Assembly (NCBI RefSeq): GCF_003121845.1
Contig: NZ_QEWQ01000002.1
Coordinates: 1-64,000 of the forward strand
Length of the DNA: 64,000 nucleotides
Reading direction: 5' to 3'
Source of the DNA: Ignatzschineria ureiclastica
Lineage (GTDB): Bacteria; Pseudomonadota; Gammaproteobacteria; Cardiobacteriales; Wohlfahrtiimonadaceae
In this document: positions 36,867-46,365 of the stretch, piece after piece
Layout: every line of letters begins with the position of its first letter
Position numbering within the stretch: the first letter of the stretch is position 1
Translations under genes and position numbers: made by a program
Notes under the pieces: generated by a model
What the model was told of the DNA's origin: nothing
Seen by the model: only the letters and a program-made list of their open reading frames with translations
Databases searched by the model: none

Positions 36867-39800
36867 TGAAATTATCTGAAGTTTCGATTAAACGACCAGT
36901 TTTTGCGATCGTCATTAATATTATTTTGATTCTCTTGGGACTGATCGGTTTAGATCGGATGTCGATACGGGAATATCCTGATATTGATGTACCGATTATT
37001 AGTATTCGTACAAGCTATCAAGGGGCAAGCCCTGAGATTATTGAGACGCAAGTGACTAAAGTGATTGAAGATGCGGTAACGAGTATTGATGGAATCGATT
37101 ATATCGCTTCCGATTCTCGGCGCGGTTCCTCTTCGATCAATATCACTTTTAATCCTAATAAAAATATAGAAGAAGCGGCCAATGATGTACGTGATCGGGT
37201 TGCGCGGGCGAAGCGTTCGCTGCCTGATGAGGTGGATGATCCGATTATTCAAAAGAGTGATTCTGATGCCGATCCGGTGGTGATTCTAGCGCTATCAAGC
37301 GATCAATATAGTGCCATTGAGCTCACTAAGATGATTGAGACCATTGTCCAACCGCAGATCGAATTACTCGATGGCGTGGCGAATGTGACGCTTTGGGGCG
37401 GACGAGAACCGGTGATGCGAATCTGGATTGATCCACAGAAAATGGCAATCTTAGATGTGACAGTGAATGATGTAGAATCGGCACTTCGGGCACAAAATGT
37501 GGAGATTCCGGCGGGCACTATTAAGAGTTCAACACAAGAGTTTTCTATTGTAGCGAGAACCGATCTTAATCAGGTGGAAGAGTTTCGCAATATTATTATC
37601 AAAGTGGCAGATAATGATGTCACTGAAAATCGTCCTATCGTCCGTTTAAGTGATGTTGCCTTAGTGGAATTAGGGGGCGTAGAGGAGAGCTCTCGCCCTC
37701 GATTAAATGGTAAGCCCGGCGTAGGGGTTGCGGTGATTAAACAGTCGGTTGCCAATCCGCTAACGCTCTCTGCCGATATTCGTGCGCTATTGCCGGCATT
37801 ACAAGAATCATTGCCGGAAGGCGTTCAAATTGCTGTAACTTCTGACTCATCGGTCTTTATCAATAAATCTTTAGGGTCTGTTTATAGCACTATTATCGAA
37901 GCGCTCATTTTTGTGGGTGTCATTATCTTTATTTTCCTAAGAAATTGGCGCGCAACCTTAATTCCGATGGTCACAGTGCCGATTTCCCTTGTGGGAACGC
38001 TCTTTGTGATGTATCTCTTAGGCTACTCAATTAATACACTCACGCTCTTAGCGTTCGTACTGGCGATAGGGCTTGTTGTGGATGATGCGATCGTGATGTT
38101 AGAGAATATTCATCGTCATATTGAAGAGGGATTAAGCCCCATTAAAGCGGCATTTATTGGTTCTAAGGAGATCGGTTTTGCGATTATTGCAATGACCATT
38201 ACGCTAGCGGCGGTTTTCCTACCTTTGACCTTTACCCAAGGGCGCATTGGGAAGCTCTTTGTGGAGTTTGCCGTCACCTTGTCGGTTACTGTACTTATTT
38301 CAGGCTTTACGGCTTTAACGCTCTCGCCGATGATGTGTTCTCGATTACTCTTGAGTCATCGAGCAGAAGAGGCTTCCGAGACAAAACCACGAAAATGGGG
38401 CATTACCCGTTTATTTCATCGGATATCTGACGGTATCGAGTGGTGTTTAAATAAACTGACAGAAGGATATGGCCGATTACTACATTGGCTAGTGAAAGCG
38501 CGTTACTTTGTATTGCTCTTTATGGTGGTTATTTTTGCCGGTGCAGGTTGGTTCTATACCAAGCTACCCCAAGAACTATCGCCGACTGAGGATCGAGGAA
38601 TGATTCGAGTGATGGCGATTACTCCGGAAGGGGCAACGGTTGATTTTACCGATCGTTATTTTACGGAGGTGGAAGATCATCTATTAGACAATTTAGATGA
38701 CGGCACAACCGTTTATGCGATTTCCGGAATCTCAATGGGGGCGATTGCTTTTGTGACCTTACCGGATTGGGATGATCGTAATGAATCACAAATGGAGATT
38801 ACTTCTCGGTTAAATAAAGGGTTACAAAATACGGCATTAGGGCTACGGGTCTTTGCAAGTAATCCGCAATCACTCGGACAGCGAGGAGATTCCAAAGATG
38901 TACAGATTGTGATTCGTTCCAATGATTCCTTTGAGAAGCTCGATGGTCAGGTTACCGAAATTATGGAAAAAATGCGGGAGAATCCGCTCTTAATTTCGCC
39001 AGATAATGATTTACGAATGAATACACCACAGTTGGAGGTTTCTGTCGATCGGGAGAAATTAGCGCTCTTAGGTATTGATGTTTCTGTGGTCGGGCGGACT
39101 TTAGAAACTGCGCTCGGTGGGCGAAATGTCACTCGTTATAAAGAGGGTGCAGAGCAATATGATGTAATGGTGCAAGTGGATCCACAAAAACGAAGTCAAC
39201 CGAAAGATCTCGAAGGGATCTATGTACGATCGCAGTATGGGGAAATGGTGCCACTTTCAAACTTTGTGACGGTGGAAGAGACGATTGCGCCGCAGAATTT
39301 ACGGCATTTTAATAAGCTCCGTTCGGCCACTATTTCAGCCAACTTAGAGTCAGGTGTTTCCCAAGGGGAAGGGATTGCCATTGTTGAGAATATTATTCGG
39401 GAAGTGATCCCGGAAGCAATGCTTGATTATCAAGGATCATCTCGGGAATTTATCGCCTCAGGTGCTTCAATGGTCTTGATCTTTATGATGGCGCTACTCT
39501 TTATCTATCTAGTATTAGCGGCTCAATTTGAATCTTGGATTGATCCTTTTATAATCCTCTTTAGTGTACCATTAGCTGGTTTTGGGGCGTTAGGGGCTCT
39601 TTATTTAGTCGGTGGAACAATCAATATCTATAGTCAGATCGGTTTGGTGACACTAGTGGGATTGATTACTAAACACGGGATATTAATTGTTGAATTTGCG
39701 AATCAGATTAGGGAAGAGGGCGTGTCTAAAGTGGAAGCTGTGATTCGCTCGGCGACTTTACGGTTACGACCTATTCTGATGACAACCGGTGCAATGGTAC

Positions 39801-40009
39801 TAGGTTCTATTCCGCTTGCGCTTGCAATTGGTGCGGGTGCGGAATCTCGACAAGCGATTGGTTGGGTGATTGTCGGCGGTATGAGTGTTGGGACATTCTT
39901 CACTTTAATTGTGGTGCCGATTGTCTATCTCTTTATCGGCGGACGTAAGCGCCGGCAAAATCCGGAATTACACAATTCCACAACCGATCATAATGAGATG
40001 GCAGTGTAA
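36866..40009 (+). CDS. RND multidrug efflux permease (HAE-1 family)
   Basis: A 1047-residue proton-driven pump of the AcrB/MexB superfamily. The first membrane helix (VSIKRPVFAIVINIILILLG), two large periplasmic domains and about 12 helices are evident. The proton-relay pair is in LAIGLVVDDAIVMLENI. It resembles the VexH/MdtB-like half of the family more than AcrB itself. No outer-membrane factor gene follows, so it presumably uses a TolC encoded elsewhere. The substrate is unknown. Confidence 0.92.
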   Translation: MKLSEVSIKRPVFAIVINIILILLGLIGLDRMSIREYPDIDVPIISIRTSYQGASPEIIETQVTKVIEDAVTSIDGIDYIASDSRRGSSSINITFNPNKNIEEAANDVRDRVARAKRSLPDEVDDPIIQKSDSDADPVVILALSSDQYSAIELTKMIETIVQPQIELLDGVANVTLWGGREPVMRIWIDPQKMAILDVTVNDVESALRAQNVEIPAGTIKSSTQEFSIVARTDLNQVEEFRNIIIKVADNDVTENRPIVRLSDVALVELGGVEESSRPRLNGKPGVGVAVIKQSVANPLTLSADIRALLPALQESLPEGVQIAVTSDSSVFINKSLGSVYSTIIEALIFVGVIIFIFLRNWRATLIPMVTVPISLVGTLFVMYLLGYSINTLTLLAFVLAIGLVVDDAIVMLENIHRHIEEGLSPIKAAFIGSKEIGFAIIAMTITLAAVFLPLTFTQGRIGKLFVEFAVTLSVTVLISGFTALTLSPMMCSRLLLSHRAEEASETKPRKWGITRLFHRISDGIEWCLNKLTEGYGRLLHWLVKARYFVLLFMVVIFAGAGWFYTKLPQELSPTEDRGMIRVMAITPEGATVDFTDRYFTEVEDHLLDNLDDGTTVYAISGISMGAIAFVTLPDWDDRNESQMEITSRLNKGLQNTALGLRVFASNPQSLGQRGDSKDVQIVIRSNDSFEKLDGQVTEIMEKMRENPLLISPDNDLRMNTPQLEVSVDREKLALLGIDVSVVGRTLETALGGRNVTRYKEGAEQYDVMVQVDPQKRSQPKDLEGIYVRSQYGEMVPLSNFVTVEETIAPQNLRHFNKLRSATISANLESGVSQGEGIAIVENIIREVIPEAMLDYQGSSREFIASGASMVLIFMMALLFIYLVLAAQFESWIDPFIILFSVPLAGFGALGALYLVGGTINIYSQIGLVTLVGLITKHGILIVEFANQIREEGVSKVEAVIRSATLRLRPILMTTGAMVLGSIPLALAIGAGAESRQAIGWVIVGGMSVGTFFTLIVVPIVYLFIGGRKRRQNPELHNSTTDHNEMAV

Positions 40010-40119
40010 TCATTATTCTTTGACTGATTCTCTGATTTCTGATCTCTACCATGATCTTGAGTAGGAGATCAGCAGGGGATACTCGGAAATACTTGAGAAT
40101 AATAAGAAATAATGAAAAA

Positions 40120-40293
40120 TATAGTAAATATGGTTTGAGAAAAATGTTTTTTAGACAGCTATAGTGCCGGATTAAAAAAACATAAAACCGTACTAAACAA
40201 CACTTGCAAGATGTCGGATAGAACGGCTTCCTTGCCTCAATCAGCTGATGCGCCGACATTTCAACAAGCTTATTTTGAACCGATATTACTATA
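40120..40293 (-). mobile_element. MITE-like repeat copy D (long form, 174 bp)
   Basis: It begins TATAGTAAATATGGTTTGAG and ends TTTTGAACCGATATTACTATA-like, with the shared core AACAACACTTGCAAGAT. Same orientation as copy A. It lies between the RND permease stop and its terminator. Confidence 0.85.
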
Positions 40294-40328
40294 AAAGGGA
40301 AGCATTACTCGGATGCTTTCCCTTTTTT
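40293..40328 (+). terminator. Rho-independent terminator abutting MITE copy D
   Basis: AAAAGGGA-AGCAT pairs with ATGC-TTTCCCTTTT (one bulge) and is followed by TTTTTTG. The stem begins at the last base of the MITE. Confidence 0.85.
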
Positions 40329-40407
40329 GTATGAAGATTTCTGATCGATAAAATTGAGTAGAATCAGGTACAATACGATCTATTGAGTATTGGTATGAGA
40401 GAAAATA

Positions 40408-41046
40408 ATGAAGATCGTAAACTTGGGTGAGCAGCCTTATTTATCGGTATATGAAGCAATGAAACAATTTACCGAAACAAGAGATGAGAAGAGTGAAGAT
40501 CAATTATGGGTTGTCACTCATCCGCCAGTTTATACTCAAGGACAAAATGGTAAAGCAGAGCATATTCTCAATCCCGGCAATATTCCTATTGTTCAAGTCG
40601 ATCGTGGGGGGCAAGTGACCTATCATGGGCCGGGGCAGATTGTGATCTATACCTTGATTAATTTCAAAGCAAGACAATGTGGCGTGCGCTCGTTGGTGCG
40701 TGCTTTAGAGCAGGCAGTTATTGCTACTTTGGCTGATTACGGGGTTGCGGGAAATGGTGATGTGAATGCACCGGGTGTCTATGTGGCCGGAAAGAAAATC
40801 GCAGCACTTGGGCTTCGGATTCGGAAAGGCTCGGTCTATCACGGTTTGAGTTTGAATGTCGATATGGATTTAACCCCCTTTTCCGGCATCAATCCTTGTG
40901 GTTATCAAGGATTAGAAGTGACTCAACTGGCTGATTGGGTTGATCATCCGTTAGAGATAAAAGCAGTGACGGAAACATTATTACAACATTTAACCTATTA
41001 TCTTGCACCGGCACAGTTAAGTGTTGCATTTAAAAGTTCCCAATGA
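40408..41046 (+). CDS. lipB: Octanoyl-[ACP]:protein N-octanoyltransferase
   Basis: LipB transfers octanoate from ACP to the lipoyl domains of 2-oxoacid dehydrogenases and GcvH. The 212-residue protein carries [13 protein letters not shown], then [23 protein letters not shown] with the catalytic-region lysine, and [11 protein letters not shown] with the acyl-accepting cysteine. lipA is not adjacent. Confidence 0.95.
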   Translation: MKIVNLGEQPYLSVYEAMKQFTETRDEKSEDQLWVVTHPPVYTQGQNGKAEHILNPGNIPIVQVDRGGQVTYHGPGQIVIYTLINFKARQCGVRSLVRALEQAVIATLADYGVAGNGDVNAPGVYVAGKKIAALGLRIRKGSVYHGLSLNVDMDLTPFSGINPCGYQGLEVTQLADWVDHPLEIKAVTETLLQHLTYYLAPAQLSVAFKSSQ

Positions 41047-41160
41047 TGCAGAATCAGGGAGAGATTTATGACCATTATTGATCGATAGATCTGACAAGCT
41101 ATTGATTAAAAAAGAGTGCGTGATAGGCTAGAGAAATTAGGCATAGTTAGGATGAGACTC

Positions 41161-41220
41161 AGGCTGAATAGATCAAGGCTGAATAGATTAAGGCTGAATA
41201 GATTAAGGATAAATAGTGAT
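41161..41220. repeat. 15-bp tandem repeat, three full copies and one degenerate
   Basis: AGGCTGAATAGATCA, AGGCTGAATAGATTA (twice), then AGGATAAATAGTGAT, in the 234-bp gap before azlC. Confidence 0.85.
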
Positions 41221-41280
41221 GCAAGCACGAACGCTTAAGATACAAACTCATACAATAGGGGAAGAGATGAGGGGAAAACA

Positions 41281-42006
41281 ATGGGGGTAGCACAACAGGA
41301 GGAACGCTCGACAGTTAAAACCGAAGGCTGGAAGCGAGCGGTGCAAATTACAGGGCCGGTTGCGATGGGTTATGCCCCTGCAGGAATGGCCTTTGGGGTT
41401 TTAGCCAGTGCCGCAGGTATTCCTTGGTGGATTTCAATTGTAATTTCGATCGTGGTCTTTTCAGGAGCCGCACAATATGCGGCGATTCCCTTAGTCGCGA
41501 GTGGTGCCGGAATCTTTAATCTTAATCTCAACACCTTTGTGATTAATTTACGCCATATTTTCTATGCACTTCCCTTAGTGGATATTTTGCCGGTGAATCG
41601 ATGGAAGCGAGCTTATTGCTTATTTTGTTTAACGGATGAATGTTTCTCGGTGATGAGTGGTTTATCAAAGACGGAGCAGAAACGCTATTTTCTACAAGTA
41701 GCTTTTCTAGTACACGCTTATTGGGTGATTGCCACGATTGTTGGCATTATTGCCGGTGAGCAGTTAGCAAATCTGATTCCCCATTTAGAGTTTGCATTAC
41801 CGGCACTCTTTGTCATTCTCTGGTATGAGCAGATGCGTGTTAAAAATATTTGGTGGCCAACGCTGATTGCTTTAGCTTGCTATCTCTTGAGCTTATGGCT
41901 CTTTCCGCAATATGTCTTAATTTTGGCACTGATCTTATCTGTGGGTTTCATTATGATTCGTGGCGCGCTATTACGTCATTTAAGCAAGGAGCAGAATAAT
42001 GGGTAA
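41281..42006 (+). CDS. azlC: Branched-chain amino acid exporter large subunit AzlC
   Basis: A 241-residue inner-membrane protein of the LIV-E family. With AzlD it exports branched-chain amino acids or analogues. The GYAPAGMAFGVLASAAG segment near the N-terminus and SGAAQYAAIPLVASGAG are characteristic. GAGGGG precedes the ATG. It overlaps azlD by 8 bp. Confidence 0.92.
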   Translation: MGVAQQEERSTVKTEGWKRAVQITGPVAMGYAPAGMAFGVLASAAGIPWWISIVISIVVFSGAAQYAAIPLVASGAGIFNLNLNTFVINLRHIFYALPLVDILPVNRWKRAYCLFCLTDECFSVMSGLSKTEQKRYFLQVAFLVHAYWVIATIVGIIAGEQLANLIPHLEFALPALFVILWYEQMRVKNIWWPTLIALACYLLSLWLFPQYVLILALILSVGFIMIRGALLRHLSKEQNNG

Positions 42007-42346
42007 TATGAGCTTAATAGCGCTGCTGATTGCGATTTTACTGATGGGATTGATGACCTTTTTACTTCGGGCATTTCCGACATTTGTTCCTAAAAAGGTG
42101 TTAGATTCTTATCTATTACGCTACCTGAATTATGCATTACCATTGAGCGTGATGGCGATTTTGATTATTCATAGTATGGAGATTGATTTTGCGGCGATTG
42201 ATGGAGCGCTATTATTGGCAAAAGTGGGCGCATTAGCGCTTGTTTTATTGAGCTATATCGGTTGGCGAAATGTCTTTTTAAGCGTGATTATCGGTGTAGC
42301 GGCTCTCAATGGCTTGATTTATCTTATTGAATGGCTTGTACAATAG
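41999..42346 (+). CDS. azlD: Branched-chain amino acid exporter small subunit AzlD
   Basis: A 115-residue protein with four hydrophobic segments and the family pattern TFLLRAFPTFVPKK near residue 20. It overlaps the azlC end, with AGGAG inside azlC serving as ribosome-binding site, so the two are cotranslated. A second ATG three codons in is possible. Confidence 0.9.
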   Translation: MGNMSLIALLIAILLMGLMTFLLRAFPTFVPKKVLDSYLLRYLNYALPLSVMAILIIHSMEIDFAAIDGALLLAKVGALALVLLSYIGWRNVFLSVIIGVAALNGLIYLIEWLVQ

Positions 42347-42530
42347 TGTAAAAAATCGTTAAAATAACGGACCGTTTTGTGTCATGATTGATCTATTGTT
42401 CATCGATTATTGTCCATTTGATTTAAGATCAATAGGTTAGGATAATAGAACGAGAGCACTATTCAGGCACAATTTTAATCTTAATGTACAGTGCAGATGT
42501 GCGGTACAAATAGACGATAAGAACAGAAAG

Positions 42531-42929
42531 ATGAAAATTGCAACTAGGTGGCTATGGGTCACAATTTTTTGGTTTGTTTTAATGACATTAATGCTTTTTC
42601 TGCCAGATGCGACAGAAAATCTGCCAACACCGCTACTTTTCCCGCAAAGTGATAAAGTCGTACATTTTGCTATTTTTGCGCTATTAGCCGGATTACAATT
42701 TCATACACTCAATCAATATCGATTAAAGCTACAAATGCGACAATTGATCGTGATATTTTTAGTCTTTTTTAATATTCTTTTTGCCGCATCGAGTGAAATT
42801 ATTCAAGAGCATTGGGTCGATGGTCGTAGTGGTGATCTCTGGGATGTTGTCGCCGATGTCATCGGAATGCTGGTGGGAATGCTGATTAGCAAGCTTATCG
42901 CGCTATCAAATCATAAAGGAATGGAGTGA
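42531..42929 (+). CDS. VanZ-family membrane protein
   Basis: A 132-residue protein with about four membrane segments. LPQSDKVVHFAIFALLAGL and SSEIIQEHWVDGRSGDLWDVVADVIGMLVG are the VanZ-like hallmarks. VanZ itself gives low-level teicoplanin resistance, but the general role of the family is unknown. Its stop overlaps the allH start (GTGA), so the pair is translationally coupled. Confidence 0.85.
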   Translation: MKIATRWLWVTIFWFVLMTLMLFLPDATENLPTPLLFPQSDKVVHFAIFALLAGLQFHTLNQYRLKLQMRQLIVIFLVFFNILFAASSEIIQEHWVDGRSGDLWDVVADVIGMLVGMLISKLIALSNHKGME

Positions 42930-43816
42930 TCTCGATACTCTCTATTGATCAAAAGTGGGCTAATTTGCTACAAGTGGGCGCACGATATCAGATCCATTCT
43001 TGCTTTGCGCATGCACTTAACTTAATAGATGAAAGAGGGCAGTTTGCCACATTTTTATCAGCGGATTTCCCTAATGGTCCATTGACGTTACGGGTGAATA
43101 CACTGCCCAAAGCGACATTAGAAGCATTACAGGAGTCAGCAATCCCTTTGCAGTATCAAGAGCAGGCAGGGAAAGGGGCTTTTATAGCGCCAGGTTTGTG
43201 CTTTACTTTTAGTGGAGAAACGACTTACTGGGAGAGTCAGCTTCCGATTATGGATGGGTCAGCACAACAGCCGTCGAATATTAAACAATCGCTGCAAGCT
43301 AGTTTACAACTTGCAAAATCATTGTTACCCGTTAGAGCACTTGATGATCGTGTGATGCAATATATCTACGAAACATTAGAGTCTCAGAGTACTCAATTAA
43401 TATCGGCTATTGTGGATAATAATCTGCCTGAAATCTCACGATTAGCGGTAAAACAGATAGGGCTAGGAATGGGATTAACGCCCTCTGGAGATGATTTTTT
43501 AGTGGGGTTAATGTTAATTTTATGGCTTAATCCGAAGCGTTATCAAGCTCTCTTAGAACAACTTCAAGTCACAATTGAGGATAGCCGTACGCAGACCAAT
43601 GAAATTAGTTGGTGGATGCTCAATTATGCCGTTTCAGGACGTTTTAATGGCTGGCTACAAGATTACGCCAAGGCATTGGTTCTTGCTGATTTAACCGCTC
43701 AAAAAAAGGCGGTAATGCAAATTTTAACGATTGGTTCAAGCTCCGGTTCGGATATGGTGACAGGGATTGTGGCGGGGCTTCGAGTATTATTGAAAGATAA
43801 TACAATGCAAGAATAG
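42926..43816 (+). CDS. allH: Oxamate carbamoyltransferase subunit AllH (DUF2877)
   Basis: A 296-residue DUF2877 protein, homologous to E. coli YlbF/AllH. The two family motifs are LGMGLTPSGDDFLVGLML near residue 178 and TIGSSSGSDMVTG near the C-terminus. AllH acts with AllF and AllG in oxamate carbamoyltransferase, which splits oxalurate into oxamate and carbamoyl phosphate. It starts at GTG overlapping the VanZ-gene stop by 4 bp. Its partners allG and allF lie 4-8 kb away on the opposite strand, which is unusual. allK follows on the same strand after 255 bp. Confidence 0.85.
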   Translation: MISILSIDQKWANLLQVGARYQIHSCFAHALNLIDERGQFATFLSADFPNGPLTLRVNTLPKATLEALQESAIPLQYQEQAGKGAFIAPGLCFTFSGETTYWESQLPIMDGSAQQPSNIKQSLQASLQLAKSLLPVRALDDRVMQYIYETLESQSTQLISAIVDNNLPEISRLAVKQIGLGMGLTPSGDDFLVGLMLILWLNPKRYQALLEQLQVTIEDSRTQTNEISWWMLNYAVSGRFNGWLQDYAKALVLADLTAQKKAVMQILTIGSSSGSDMVTGIVAGLRVLLKDNTMQE

Positions 43817-44071
43817 TACAATCACTATCAGTCAATAATGAGTAACGAAAAAAAATAAGCGAGCGTTACGGCTATTTTTGAGGATTTATGCTAAAGAGGC
43901 TCGATCTATTAAATCAAAAATTAATGCAATCAATCGGGTTATTTAAAAATATTTTAATGATTGATTTTATTATTGATTTTCATCATAAAGCCGACTTTTT
44001 CGGCCACAAAAAAATAATTCTTAGGATACACTGTGGTAGTCTTTATTGAATCATCGAATAAGGAATTTATC

Positions 44072-45034
44072 ATGGAGAAACAAGAAATGAAAAAGCCGGT
44101 TATGGTATTAGCAATTGGTGGGAATGCTTTAATTCCTGATAATAATCATCTTGATATGCAATCTCAGCGGGATATTGCCGCAAAGTTAGCGAAAAATATC
44201 GTAGATCTTAGTGAAGAGGGCTGGCGCGTTGTATTGACTCATGGCAATGGGCCACATGTAGGTATTCATCAGAGCCAAGGGGAAGCGGCTAAAGATAAAT
44301 TACCGCAGTATCCGTTAGATCATTATGTATCAGCCACGCAAGGTGAGATTGGCTATCTCTTGCAGTCTGCAATTTATAACGAATTAATGCAACGTAAGAT
44401 CAATCAACAAGTAGCGACGCTGATTACTCAAGTGGTAGTCGATCCTAAAGATCAAGCATTTACTCATCCCGATAAACCGGTCGGTGTTTTCTTGAGTGAA
44501 GATGAAGCGAAACAATATGAAAAAACATTGGGTTGGAGCGTAGTAGAAGATTCAGGTCGTGGTTGGCGCCGAGTGGTTGCTTCACCGAAGCCTAAGCAAA
44601 TTTTAGAGCTTAAAATGATCGAAGAACTCATTAGTAATGATGTATTAGTGATCTCTTGCGGTGGTGGTGGAATTCCTGTGATGATCGATGATAAAGGGCA
44701 GTTACAAGGTGTTGAAGCAGTGATTGATAAGGATCGAGCATCTTCACTTTTAGCTTCTGCATTAAAAGCAGATGTTTATCTGATTCCTACAGGTGTTGAA
44801 AAAGTGGCTATTAACTTTGGTAAGCCTAATCAAGAGTGGTTATCAGAGATGACCGTAGCAGAAGCGAAAGCTTATATCGAAGAAGGGCAATTCCCGGCAG
44901 GTAGTATGTTGCCGAAAGTGGAATCATTGTTAGATTATCTGAAAGAGAATCCTAATGGTGCCGGTATTGTGACGACTCTTGATGCGATGGCTGATGCACT
45001 TCGAGGCAAAACAGGCACTCGTATTGTGGTGTAA
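44072..45034 (+). CDS. allK: Carbamate kinase (catabolic, AllK/ArcC type)
   Basis: It transfers phosphate from carbamoyl phosphate to ADP, giving ATP, CO2 and ammonia. The amino-acid-kinase fold is clear: AIGGNALIP near the start, THGNGPHVG, SCGGGGIPV, and EAVIDKDRASSLLA. The ATG with AGGA 8 nt upstream gives 320 aa; the frame runs 13 codons further back without a ribosome-binding site. No arginine deiminase or ornithine carbamoyltransferase is nearby, whereas AllF, AllG and AllH are, so the carbamoyl phosphate most likely comes from oxalurate. ArcC is the alternative name. Confidence 0.9.
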   Translation: MEKQEMKKPVMVLAIGGNALIPDNNHLDMQSQRDIAAKLAKNIVDLSEEGWRVVLTHGNGPHVGIHQSQGEAAKDKLPQYPLDHYVSATQGEIGYLLQSAIYNELMQRKINQQVATLITQVVVDPKDQAFTHPDKPVGVFLSEDEAKQYEKTLGWSVVEDSGRGWRRVVASPKPKQILELKMIEELISNDVLVISCGGGGIPVMIDDKGQLQGVEAVIDKDRASSLLASALKADVYLIPTGVEKVAINFGKPNQEWLSEMTVAEAKAYIEEGQFPAGSMLPKVESLLDYLKENPNGAGIVTTLDAMADALRGKTGTRIVV

Positions 45035-45077
45035 GTTGTTTACAGTATTGACATCGTAACTCTTCAAAAGTGAAAGA

Positions 45078-45167
45078 AAAAATCAGAAAAATCAGAAAAA
45101 TCAGAAAAATCAGAAAAATCAGAAAAATCAGAAAAATCAGAAAAATCAGAAAAATCAGAAAAATCAG
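45078..45167. repeat. Perfect 9-bp minisatellite, ten copies of AAAAATCAG
   Basis: Ten uninterrupted identical 9-bp units lie just after the allK stop. In one frame they would read Lys-Ile-Arg ten times. Perfect homogeneity suggests recent expansion and slippage-prone length. Confidence 0.95.
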
Positions 45168-45177
45168 AAAAATAAAA

Positions 45178-45206
45178 AAAGAGAGATGGATAAATCTCTC
45201 TTTTTT
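45178..45206. terminator. Bidirectional terminator between allK and waaC
   Basis: AAAGAGAGAT / ATCTCTCTTT form a 10-bp stem with T-runs on both strands. It serves the convergent genes. Confidence 0.85.
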
Positions 45207-45227
45207 ATTGTCGATTGTTTTAGTCGC

Positions 45228-46220
45228 TTATTCGTTAATAGGCAAGGTAAAGGATTCAATAACTTGGATGACTTCCGACACCTCTGGGTTCTGTCCTTTT
45301 CCTCCTAAATTATGAGCATAAGGATTTTGTTGTGTGGGAATCACGCCGGCATAGTGGGAATCACTACCGAGGAATAGACCAATAATGGGTCGGTCCTGCG
45401 TATTAGCAAGATGAGCAAAGCCGGTATCGACAGCGATAATAAGAGCCGCTTTTGAGAGAATGAGTCCCGCTTCTTGAAGGGAAACTTTGGGCATCACAAT
45501 CGCTTCAGGCACTTGTGCTGCAATACGTTCAGCGCGTGTTTTTTCCCGCTCATTTCCCCAAAAGAGAATGGAGATTAAGCCTCTGCGTATTAAGTATTGA
45601 CCTACTTCGATCCATTTTGCTTCCGGCCACTCTTTATTCTCGGCGCTAGTCCCATGAATTAGCGCGACAAAGGGGCGATTAGGCGTTAAAGGAGAATGCT
45701 CGGTCCAATGATCAATTCCAAAATCTGCTAACGGTTCTGGTGTATAGTTGAAAATTTGCGCTAGGAGCTGCCGATTACGTTCAATGGCCGTGAGACCTTT
45801 GGGGACTGAAAATCCATGTTGATAAAATCGTGCGGCAAAAGGATCTCGGATCGATTCTTTTGTGTAGCTATAAGTGGGAATGGTGCCTTTTTGTGCCGCC
45901 ATTTTTGTAATCATGGCACTTTTAAAAAGCCCTTGACAATCAACGATTAAATCCCATTTTTCAGCTTGAAGGGCTCTTTTGAATCGGCCAAAATCTTGCC
46001 AGGTTTCCCGTTTGAGTAGATTTTTCTTCCACCGGCGACTTCCAAAGATAATCAGATCTCGTGTCATCGGATGCATACGCGCGATGTCGGCAAACGACTC
46101 CTCAACCACCCAAGTGAGATGATATTCATTAGGACGATGGCGAGATAGATCAGTTAATGCAGGAAAGGTATGTATTAGATCCCCCATAGAGGAGGTTTTA
46201 ATGAGCAATAATTTTTTCAT
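45228..46220 (-). CDS. waaC: Lipopolysaccharide heptosyltransferase I
   Basis: WaaC adds the first L,D-heptose to Kdo of the LPS inner core at the cytosolic face of the inner membrane. The 330-residue GT9 protein has MKKLLLIKTSSMGDLIHTFPAL at the start, DLIVDCQGLFKSA, ALIHGTSAENKEWP, and the C-terminal VDTGFAHLAN nucleotide-sugar site. No other LPS genes are adjacent. Confidence 0.94.
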   Translation of the reverse strand: MKKLLLIKTSSMGDLIHTFPALTDLSRHRPNEYHLTWVVEESFADIARMHPMTRDLIIFGSRRWKKNLLKRETWQDFGRFKRALQAEKWDLIVDCQGLFKSAMITKMAAQKGTIPTYSYTKESIRDPFAARFYQHGFSVPKGLTAIERNRQLLAQIFNYTPEPLADFGIDHWTEHSPLTPNRPFVALIHGTSAENKEWPEAKWIEVGQYLIRRGLISILFWGNEREKTRAERIAAQVPEAIVMPKVSLQEAGLILSKAALIIAVDTGFAHLANTQDRPIIGLFLGSDSHYAGVIPTQQNPYAHNLGGKGQNPEVSEVIQVIESFTLPINE

Positions 46221-46365
46221 GTAGTAAGGATCTATCAGCTATTGATTGAAGGGATAATGACGCAGATATTCGTGATTATCAGGAGAATGAGCCTCCTTCT
46301 ATGAGAGAATATCTGCTATAAAATAGGCTATAGGATAGCAAGATACGGTGCAGAAATCTTCTTCG

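Larger units (their letters stand above)
40010..40407 (+). other. Intergenic region between the RND permease gene and lipB
   Basis: About 400 bp with no gene. It holds a MITE-like copy and, abutting it, the terminator that should serve the RND operon. Confidence 0.6.

Noticed and set aside
45070-45315. 81-codon frame starting with (Lys-Ile-Arg)10 and a hydrophobic segment
   Set aside because: It is the 9-bp minisatellite read in frame, runs through the terminator and into waaC on the other strand, and lacks a ribosome-binding site. Kept only as a repeat.
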